Source of the DNA: Phocaeicola coprocola DSM 17136
GTDB lineage: Bacteria; Bacteroidota; Bacteroidia; Bacteroidales; Bacteroidaceae
Direction of reading: 5' to 3'
Assembly: GCF_000154845.1 (NCBI RefSeq)
Contig: NZ_DS981457.1
Span: forward strand, 1 to 64,000
DNA length: 64,000 bases
Below the pieces are notes generated by a model. That model saw only the letters and a program-made list of their open reading frames with translations, had not been told where the DNA came from and searched no databases. Below are positions 57,348-64,000 of this stretch, in pieces. How positions within the stretch are numbered: position 1 is the stretch's first letter; each line of letters starts with the position of its first letter. Both the position numbers and the translations under genes were made by a program.

Positions 57348-59061
57348 CAAATTTGTTGGATATGTTTGTGAGGTAACTCCACAATATGTTCGTTTGCAGA
57401 TTCCTTCTGCAAAATTATTACATACATTCTATTTTAATGGAGAAATCTTTTCGGGTGGCTCTGTTGGCAGTTTTGTTGTTATTGAAGGTCAAGAATACGG
57501 TTTCTTAGGAAGGGTGTTTGAACTGAATCTTCCTCAAGGGGAAAGAACAGAAATAACAAATAGAAGTATAAATGAAGAAGATACTCAGTTCCATCCAATT
57601 GCAAAAGTTGAATTACTTGCTCTATTCGATATTTACAAACCTGAGTCTATAATCAAAACAGTTTCTCGTTATCCATCTGTTGGTTCTAAGGTTTTTTCAT
57701 GTTCTGACGAACAAATAGGTGCATATATATCTGCATTTGGTATAAAAACAGGTGATAAGGATGTTCCATTTGCTCCTTTAGGAAAATTAACATCCAATAA
57801 TGCCTTATGTAATATTTCTCTTAATTCTCTTTTCGGTCGTCATTGTGCTGTTTTGGGGACAACAGGAGGAGGAAAAAGTTGGACCGTGGCAAAACTTCTA
57901 GAACTTGCATCAGATTACACGGAAAACAAATGTATTCTGATTGATGCTACGGGAGAATATAATAATATCAATGAGAATATACAGAATATTGAACTGGGTA
58001 CAGGTGAATACATTTTCGATTATAAGAATCTTTCAATTGACGAATTGTATTATTTGCTACATCCGTCTTCAAAGACGCAAGTGCCAAAACTAATGGAAGC
58101 TATTAGATCTTTGAAGATGTCCAAACTTGACAATAATACAGAGTTATCTTTATATTATAAACAAAATCCACAAGGAAATCCAATCAAGGGGAACATATAC
58201 AAAGCCAAGAAGATAAAGCGCGCATTTGAAGTTTTTTATTATAATCATATTGTACAGATAGAAGACAAATCATGTAATTTTGATTTCAATCTTCTTGCTG
58301 CACAGATTACTAATGAATGTAATTGGGATTCGGATAGAAATAATTCTTCAATGTGGGGAGATAGGAATGAAAACGATGTTTCAAATTGTATAAGTTTGAT
58401 ATCTCGAATTAACAATGTCATGTCAACATCTGAATACAATAAAATTTTCGGTTTTAGAAAAGACACTATTCCCGATGCAAAAGACTTAAGAGAAGGCATA
58501 CAAGAATTCTTGAAGGGAGAGAATAGTGTTTTGCGATTGAATTTTTCAAAAGTAAGTTTCGATTACCAAGTAAGAGAAATATTAGTTAATGCAATAGGAA
58601 ATTATCTGTTAAATGAAGCAAGAAAGGGACTTTATAAGGATAATCCAATAATTATATTCATGGACGAGGCTCATCAGTTCTTAAATAAAAGTATCGCAGA
58701 TGAATATTTCTCGGCAAAACCTCTTGATGCCTTTGAACAAATTTCAAAAGAGGCACGCAAGTATGGACTATTTTTGTGTATAGCTACACAAATGCCACGA
58801 GATATTCCGTTAGGAACACTAAGTCAAATGGGTACGTTTGTTGTTCATAGATTGATAAATGAACAAGATAAAAAGGCAGTAGAAAATGCTGCATCTGCTG
58901 CAAATAGGAATAGTCTGTCTTTCTTGCCAAGTTTTGGAGAAGGAGAAGCACTTCTTGTCGGTGTAGATTTTCCAATGCCATTAACAATAAAAGTCAACGC
59001 TCCGCAAAAGGTACCAGACTCCCAAACGCCCAAATTAAAGCAAAAAGGTAAACATATATAA
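57328..59061 (+). CDS. HerA-type (DUF87) ATPase
   Basis: The protein has 577 residues. The N-terminal barrel-like HAS region (about 1-130) precedes the RecA-like core, with Walker A LGTTGGGKSWT (Lys183) and Walker B IIIFMDEAHQF (Asp446-Glu447). The later motif IATQMPRDIPLGTLSQMGT is typical of HerA/FtsK-like hexameric motors. In known SIR2-HerA systems the two proteins form a large complex that depletes NAD+ and can degrade DNA. Here the gene overlaps the SIR2 gene by 20 nt and ends the operon. Confidence 0.92.
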   Translation: MKPFDHNKFVGYVCEVTPQYVRLQIPSAKLLHTFYFNGEIFSGGSVGSFVVIEGQEYGFLGRVFELNLPQGERTEITNRSINEEDTQFHPIAKVELLALFDIYKPESIIKTVSRYPSVGSKVFSCSDEQIGAYISAFGIKTGDKDVPFAPLGKLTSNNALCNISLNSLFGRHCAVLGTTGGGKSWTVAKLLELASDYTENKCILIDATGEYNNINENIQNIELGTGEYIFDYKNLSIDELYYLLHPSSKTQVPKLMEAIRSLKMSKLDNNTELSLYYKQNPQGNPIKGNIYKAKKIKRAFEVFYYNHIVQIEDKSCNFDFNLLAAQITNECNWDSDRNNSSMWGDRNENDVSNCISLISRINNVMSTSEYNKIFGFRKDTIPDAKDLREGIQEFLKGENSVLRLNFSKVSFDYQVREILVNAIGNYLLNEARKGLYKDNPIIIFMDEAHQFLNKSIADEYFSAKPLDAFEQISKEARKYGLFLCIATQMPRDIPLGTLSQMGTFVVHRLINEQDKKAVENAASAANRNSLSFLPSFGEGEALLVGVDFPMPLTIKVNAPQKVPDSQTPKLKQKGKHI

Positions 59062-59111
59062 ATTGACTATTGCTGTTTAGTGTATTGTTGCATGCATATG
59101 AGAAGCAATTT

Positions 59112-59474
59112 ATGGCAAATCGAAGAGAAATAAGAAATAGCACTGCTGAGTTCTTGATATTCCAGATAGAAGGTAAGGAACAAGGCATTGAGGTCTATTA
59201 TAAGGATAAGACTATTTGGTGTACTCAAAAAGCTATGAGTATGTTATTTAACTGTTCAACGGACAATATAGGGCTTCATCTAAAGAATATTTATGATAGT
59301 GGAGACTTGGACGAAAAAGCAACTACCGAGAAAATCTCGGTAGTTCGTCAAGAAGGTACCAGAGAGGTAAGCCGTTCGCTCCAATTTTACAACCTCAATG
59401 CAGTTATCAGCGTAGGTTATCGCGTGAACAGCGTCCGTGCAACACAGTTCCGCCAAAGGTTATGTGCAGCATAG
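59112..59474 (+). pseudogene. RhuM-family protein, C-terminally truncated
   Basis: It starts at MANRREIRNSTAEFLIFQIE and shows the RhuM pattern KTIWCTQKAMSMLFNCSTDN, then YNLNAVISVGYRVNSVRATQ followed by FRQ. Full RhuM proteins continue FRQWA... for some 200 more residues; here FRQ is followed by RLCAA and a stop at 59474. I take it as truncated by a deletion or frameshift. RhuM genes often accompany restriction and defence genes on mobile DNA. This is a second RhuM-type gene, besides the one at 16516. Confidence 0.8.
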
Positions 59475-59486
59475 TATTATGTAAAG

Positions 59487-59524
59487 TAAAAAAGGCCACA
59501 TCTTTTTCAGATATGACCTTTTAT
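59487..59524 (+). terminator. Terminator after the defence operon and RhuM fragment
   Basis: Arms AAAGGCCACATCT/AGATATGACCTTT pair with two mismatches and are flanked by A and T runs, so it may work in both directions. Confidence 0.65.
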
Positions 59525-59571
59525 AGCACTATAAAATATTTTGTGTAAATGGAAAGAATTTTGTGTAAATG

Positions 59572-59629
59572 AAAACAGGATTCAGCTGTAAGTTTATTCT
59601 TATATCTGGATTCTGTTTTCAAAAAAAAT
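59572..59629 (-). terminator. Possible terminator of the truncated membrane-protein gene
   Basis: Arms AAAACAGGATTCAG and CTGGATTCTGTTTT pair with two wobbles around a 30-nt loop; on the minus strand TTTT closes it. Just to its left TTTTGTGTAAATG occurs twice in direct repeat (about 59540-59570). Confidence 0.45.
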
Positions 59630-59658
59630 AAGGGCTGTTGTTCTTTACCTCCAAATGA

Positions 59659-60075
59659 CTATTCCGTATCTTCAGTTAGTCTCATCCCTGTTTGTTCTAT
59701 TAAGTACTGATGTTGTTCCTTCACTACCCGATACATGGAATAATGTGCAAAGGATTCTTCCTTATATTTCAGACTACTAACAGAGGCGGTAACAGCCCAC
59801 GTCAAAATAATGGCTACAATAGCCACAACATATCGAAGTTTTATATGATGTCCCCGTATAAACATCCCATTGATATTGGGTGGAATAACGGTTATTGGAT
59901 GTTTCAGCTCATTAATTTTTGCAAGTATTTCATCCTGCCGTTTTAATATGTTTTCTGTATTAGCCTCAATAGTCATACGATTGAGATTATAATCACAAAC
60001 GTGGCTATATATGTACTCAAGAAACCTTGATTTTTGCTTGAATATGTCAACAAGTTTTGGAAACCATAGTGAAAA
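59659..60075 (-). pseudogene. Unknown protein with one membrane segment, 5' end removed by IS21
   Basis: The part outside the IS encodes about 138 residues. A helical region with VCDYNLNRMTIEANTENILK and RQDEILAKINELKHPI precedes one membrane segment (LRYVVAIVAIILTWAVTASV) and a hydrophilic tail. I do not recognise the family. It reads in the same direction as the conjugation gene beyond the IS and may belong to the same element. Its frame runs into the IS end, so the natural start is missing. Confidence 0.6.
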
Positions 60076-60080
60076 TACAT

Positions 60081-60379
60081 ATTCCGGAGCATACCCGTTC
60101 ACTTTCCGGCAGCTTATTAGGGTATAAAACCATACCTTAAAAGCGTAATTTTTATCCGTTCATCCCCTAAAAGGATGAAAAAATGGATAACCAGACATTA
60201 AAATCTCAATTTTTCCGGAGCATATCCGTTCACCTCCGAGAATTGCAGGTTGTAGCACCCTTTTTCCGGAGCATACCCGTTCACTTTAGACGTATGCTTT
60301 CAGATTTTCCGGAGTATATCCGTTCAGCCGTGCATGGAATTGTGAGCGTATATCTTCGTTTCCGGAGCATATCCGTTCA
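60081..60379. repeat. Five left-end terminal repeats of the IS21 element
   Basis: Copies of TTCCGGAGCATAtCCGTTCA lie near 60081, 60211, 60262, 60305 and 60359, with small variations. Inverted counterparts are near 62808 and 62831. These are the expected transposase-binding sites. Confidence 0.85.
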
Positions 60380-60437
60380 TTCTTTCCCCGGTTTCAGTTT
60401 CCTTTGTGCTGGTAAGCTAACAAGAAACAGCACAGTC

Positions 60438-62045
60438 ATGGCAGGAACAACAAAGGATATGAGTCTGATAAAACAAGTACTCCAGCTCAAGCAGGCCGGA
60501 GAATCCAACCGCGGTGTAAGCCGCAAGTTACCGATTGACAAGGAAACCGTCAACGGTTATGTGAATACAGTAAAAGCCAACGGATGGAACATCAGCGACC
60601 TCCTTGAGATTGACGATCCCGAGTTGGAACGGATGTTCCATGCTGGTTCTCCGGCATATACGGACAGGAGAATGGAAGAGTTTCTGATCCTGCTACCCAG
60701 ATACAGGGAACTGCTGGCGGACCCCAAATCCCATGTAAGCCGTCAGGTCCTGTTCGATGAATACCGTGCGACTCATCCCGATGGTTACGGCAAGTCACAG
60801 TTCTATTACCATCTGAAGCAGAATCTCGTTGCGAAGAAGGATGTTACGGCCGTACTGGCCAACACCTACAAACCGGGTGAAAAGCTCATGGTGGACTTTG
60901 CCGGTGACAAGCTCAGCTATGTGGATGCCGAAACCGGAGAAATTGTCAAGGTGGAGGTGTTTGTCGCCTGCATGCCTTACAGCGACTATACCTATGTGGT
61001 ATGTGTACCTTCGCAGAAGACGGAGGACTTTCTGTATGCCATAAGGATGTGTCTGGAACATCTGGGCGGTGTACCTTCCATACTGACTCCTGACAACCTC
61101 AAATCGGCTGTAATCAGCAATGACCGGCATGAGCCGAAGCTGAACAAGGCTCTTGAGGACATGGGCAACTACTACCATTTCGTGGTACTGCCATGCGACC
61201 CGGCATCGCCGACACAGAAGGCTCTGGTAGAGGACTCCGTAAGGATTACATATAACCGTGTCTATGCCAGATTGCGTAACCGTACCTTCCATTCACTCCT
61301 GGAACTGAACCGTGCCGTATGGGAGCTGATGGAAAGGCACAACCAGACCCGTATGCAGAAGCGTCCCTACAGCCGTGAGGAGCGTTTTCATGCCATGGAG
61401 AAGGAGCTGCTGAAACCCTTGAAACCGGAACCCTATGAGATGCGCCTGTATGCCGATCTGAAAGTACAGGCAAACTGCCATGTGGAGCTGAGACAGGACA
61501 AGGTGACCCATTTTTACTCCGTCCCCTATATCCATGTAGGAAAACAGGCAAGAGTAGTCTTTACGCGTTCATGGGTCAAGGTCTATGTGGAGCAGAAACT
61601 GGTGGCCTCACATATCCGCAGCCATACATACGGCTATACCACAGTCAGGGAACATCTCGCATCCAGCTGCAGGGTGATTATGGAGCGTTCGGCAGCCTAT
61701 TATGTGGAGAAAGCAAAAGATATATCACCTGACTGCCATGAATATGTAAAAAGAATCTTTGACCCCAAACGTACCGCACAGCCTGAAGAGGTGTATTACA
61801 AGCTGTGCAACTCCATAGTCAGCCTCAGAAGGAAGTATGACCTTGCCACGTTTGACCTTACCTGCCGTCAGTGCATGGAGTACGGTATTTACTCCTACAG
61901 CAAGTTTGAAGCCATACTCAGACGTAACGGCATGAATGCATCCGCAGACGAGACGGTAATCTTCCATGCGCCTACACCGTCAAACCACGGGAACATGCGC
62001 GGAAAAGACTATTTTACAGGAAATGACATAAACCAACAACAATAA
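60438..62045 (+). CDS. istA: IS21-family transposase IstA
   Basis: The protein has 535 residues from the ATG at 60438 (MAGTTKDMSLIKQVLQLKQA); a longer frame would translate the terminal repeats. An N-terminal helix-turn-helix (about residues 10-50) binds the ends. The rve-type DDE core has the first Asp in KLMVDFAGDKLSY, the second in ILTPDNLKSA and Glu in KALVEDSVRI. The stop codon is immediately followed by the istB start, so the two are co-translated. Confidence 0.93.
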   Translation: MAGTTKDMSLIKQVLQLKQAGESNRGVSRKLPIDKETVNGYVNTVKANGWNISDLLEIDDPELERMFHAGSPAYTDRRMEEFLILLPRYRELLADPKSHVSRQVLFDEYRATHPDGYGKSQFYYHLKQNLVAKKDVTAVLANTYKPGEKLMVDFAGDKLSYVDAETGEIVKVEVFVACMPYSDYTYVVCVPSQKTEDFLYAIRMCLEHLGGVPSILTPDNLKSAVISNDRHEPKLNKALEDMGNYYHFVVLPCDPASPTQKALVEDSVRITYNRVYARLRNRTFHSLLELNRAVWELMERHNQTRMQKRPYSREERFHAMEKELLKPLKPEPYEMRLYADLKVQANCHVELRQDKVTHFYSVPYIHVGKQARVVFTRSWVKVYVEQKLVASHIRSHTYGYTTVREHLASSCRVIMERSAAYYVEKAKDISPDCHEYVKRIFDPKRTAQPEEVYYKLCNSIVSLRRKYDLATFDLTCRQCMEYGIYSYSKFEAILRRNGMNASADETVIFHAPTPSNHGNMRGKDYFTGNDINQQQ

Positions 62046-62774
62046 ATGATTATGAGCAACGAAACAGAAAGAACACTGCACGAGCTGAAGCTTCCGGGAA
62101 TGGCAAGCTGCTGGAGCTCTCTGGAAGAAACACATCAGTTGGACAAGCTTACCCTGCGTGAAGGCATGCAGATCATGCTCCAGTACGAACGTGACACGAG
62201 AGGGAACAACCGCATCCAGCGTCTTATAAAGAATGCCGGCTTCCGTCTGAGAGCCTCGATGGAAGAACTTGAAACGGACACGGCAAGGGGCATACAGACC
62301 TGCTCTGCAGCCGACCTTGCAACCGGAAATTACATCACGGGCGGAATGACGGTCATCATTACCGGACCGGCAGGAACCGGGAAGTCCTACTTTGCCTGTG
62401 CCCTGGGTGACAGGGCATGCAGGAACGGCCGGAAGGTACTGTACTTCACGATGAACATGCTCATCGAGAACCTGAAGCTTGCACATCTGGAAGGACGGGA
62501 AACAAACTTCTTCCGGAAGCTGAACGCACATGACCTGCTGATTATCGATGACTTTGGGATGGTCAAGCTGGACGGCCAGATACAGCATGACTTTGAACAG
62601 ATCATAGATGACCGGTACAACCGGAAGGCACTCATCCTGGCCAGCCAGCTTCCCGTTGCAGACTGGTATGATGTGTTCCAAAGCGAGCTCATTGCGGAAG
62701 CCTGTCTGGACAGAATCGTGCATAAGGCAATAAAATTTGACCTTAAAGGAGAGAGCCTAAGAAAGAAGTATTAA
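62046..62774 (+). CDS. istB: IS21-family helper ATPase IstB
   Basis: The protein has 242 residues; a second Met (MSNETERTL) at 62052 is an equally good start. It is a DnaC-like AAA+ protein: Walker A is TGPAGTGKSYFACALG (about residues 103-118) and Walker B LLIIDDFGMVKLD. It selects target DNA and stimulates IstA. It is intact, so the element may still be active. Confidence 0.93.
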   Translation: MIMSNETERTLHELKLPGMASCWSSLEETHQLDKLTLREGMQIMLQYERDTRGNNRIQRLIKNAGFRLRASMEELETDTARGIQTCSAADLATGNYITGGMTVIITGPAGTGKSYFACALGDRACRNGRKVLYFTMNMLIENLKLAHLEGRETNFFRKLNAHDLLIIDDFGMVKLDGQIQHDFEQIIDDRYNRKALILASQLPVADWYDVFQSELIAEACLDRIVHKAIKFDLKGESLRKKY

Positions 62775-62856
62775 CTTTGCCAACAACACTGAATACTAAC
62801 TGGGGACTGAACGGATATCACCGGAAATGCTGAACGGGTATCCGCCGGAATATGCA

Positions 62857-64000
62857 GGCGGTGGCAATCAAATTATCCAACCCCCGAAAATATATAGTTG
62901 GTAATTCATCTATTATCACCGAACTTTTAAGCTGACCTTTCTTGTTTATCAGCTTCACGATACGGGAATTATATAATTCCAGTGCTGCCGAGTAGATATT
63001 TTGGCGGTCAGGATTGTTGCCGACAACCAGTATTTTAGGCTCTTTCGGGTTGTTGATGTCAAGTGAAAAATCATCGCCCGTCATTACCCAGTAAAGGGCG
63101 GGTGAAATCATCCTTGAAAGCGGGATTTTTGCACTGGCAATCTGCCCCTGCAACTGTTCAACTGCCGAACTTTCCCAAGCGTCCACGAACGGGGAAAGGT
63201 AATTTTCCAGTTCGGGATAACTGCGCAAAATCGTGAATACATCAGCGTATTTCTTGTTCAACAGTTCTATGGCATGGGGAAACGTGCAATACCTGCCGCC
63301 TTGATAGATGCGCAAATACCAAATAATGGCTGCAAGCAGGATAATCGGGCTTTCCACGAAGAAGTCGCCCTGCTTGCTTATCCAGCTTCGATTGAGGTTA
63401 AGCATAATCGTGTAGCTGGCTTCATAAGCATCCGCAATGTCCGACATGAAGCTGGCGTTTATAGGGTTACATCGGTGGCTCTTGCGTGGGTCGTCAAAGT
63501 TGATAACGTAAAATTTCGGCTTGACCTTGTAGCCGTCCAAGTGGTTAAGCAAATGATTGTAAGCGATTTCCGAAAGGTCAGGAAACTTATAATCATACAG
63601 GTAGAGCGCAAAACCTTTCTCGATTTGCTGTTTTATGTAATTATTTACTACTGCGTATGACTTCCCGCTGCCCGGCGTTCCTAACACGATACTCGCACGA
63701 AAAACGTTTACAACGTTAATATAGCCATTGTTCCACTTCTTCTTATAGTAGAACCGGGTAGGCAGATTTACAGAATACTCGTTCTCGATAAGCCTTGTTT
63801 CCTGCTGGAAACTTTCGTTCTCGGTATTAAAGACATCATCCATGAGGTTGTTTTTCAATAACCGGGACATCCACGTACCCGCCATGAGCATACAGATATA
63901 GCCCGCCGACAGCGTGGCGATATAAAACACAGTGTCCGCCGTATGTGGCAGCGGAAGTTCCAGCAGCCACCAGTTCAGGAAAAACAACACGACACCCGCC
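62857..64000 (-). pseudogene. TraG/VirD4-type coupling protein of a conjugative element, cut by IS21
   Basis: The gene runs in from the right edge (5' end outside the window). Its visible part has membrane segments at the N-terminal side (FYIATLSAGYICMLMAGTW). Walker A is in IVLGTPGSGKSYAVVNNYI and Walker B in SSVIIDELPTIYFRGLDNLI. Right after LIATA the frame runs into the IS21 end and stops at 62818, so the C-terminal third of the ATPase domain is missing. Coupling proteins feed relaxosome DNA to the conjugation pore; this copy is probably inactive. It shows that a conjugative element continues to the right. Confidence 0.88.

Larger units (their letters stand above)
60076..62856 (+). mobile_element. 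IS21-family insertion sequence
   Basis: The element is about 2.78 kb with istA and istB. The ends share CATATTCCGG and CCCGTTCA in inverted orientation (60076-60101 and 62832-62856). Additional copies of the CCGGAGCATAtCCGTTCA motif lie inside both ends, as is typical of IS21 multiple terminal repeats. The flanks are parts of two unrelated genes and show no target duplication, so the element probably caused or took part in a deletion or rearrangement. Confidence 0.85.

Noticed and set aside
60183..60437. An 85-residue N-terminal extension of IstA
   Set aside because: It translates the IS21 terminal repeats (recurring FRSIxVH) and precedes the natural start at 60438.

Overview
The window looks like a chromosome segment of a gut Bacteroidales, most likely Bacteroides or Phocaeicola. 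The core genes are of Bacteroidaceae type: a hisH-hisA-hisF-hisIE cluster followed by an FtsE-like gene, lysC and lysA, a 1099-residue SecA with a SEC-C tail, and TAnnTTTG-type -7 promoter elements. A core block (about 18.5-49 kb, roughly 42-45% GC) is flanked by two accessory regions.

Left accessory region (1-18.5 kb). This is one end of an integrative conjugative element (ICE) whose genes all read leftward. A tyrosine recombinase gene lies beside tRNA-Asp, with repeated GTTACA-type motifs between them. Then come a RhuM-like protein, a ComF-like phosphoribosyltransferase, two helix-turn-helix proteins, a DUF3945 protein, topoisomerase III, a DUF1896 protein and the front half of a large N6-methylase/helicase. 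The methylase stops abruptly at 6788. From there to the left edge lies an array of small single genes that resemble immunity genes (DUF1851/GAD-like, LRR+NTF2-like, SUKH, a membrane protein, SUKH-3-like). They are separated by seven copies of a 45-49 nt element. Five of these copies fold into the same imperfect hairpin although their stem sequences differ. This looks like an integron-style cassette array of orphan immunity genes. An IS4-family element has split one SUKH gene, leaving an 8-bp target duplication.

Core (18.5-49 kb). It holds histidine biosynthesis, an FtsE-like ATPase, lysine/DAP genes, valS, small lipoproteins, a metallo-beta-lactamase-fold protein, secA, a PafA-like phosphatase, a DUF4105 protein, coaX, and an envelope block (outer-membrane protein, TPR protein, LptC, CNNM transporter, PpiD/SurA-like chaperone). 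A group II intron remnant without a usable reverse transcriptase sits directly behind the secA terminator hairpin. An IS4-family element with an A_AAA_AAG -1 frameshift site and a sugar transporter close the block.

Right accessory region (49.3-64 kb). Behind another transposase lies a tight five-gene operon: D12-class adenine methylase, McrB-like AAA+ ATPase, DUF2357/McrC-like PD-(D/E)XK nuclease, SIR2-like NADase and HerA-type ATPase. It joins a McrBC-like restriction engine and its own methylase to a SIR2-HerA pair. Base composition splits it into three blocks: methylase plus ATPase N-terminus, AAA+ domain plus nuclease, and SIR2-HerA. It is the best candidate for an undescribed composite defence system. 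It is followed by a broken RhuM gene, a truncated membrane-protein gene, a complete IS21-family element and a TraG/VirD4-type coupling-protein gene cut by that element, so the right edge is again conjugative-element DNA.
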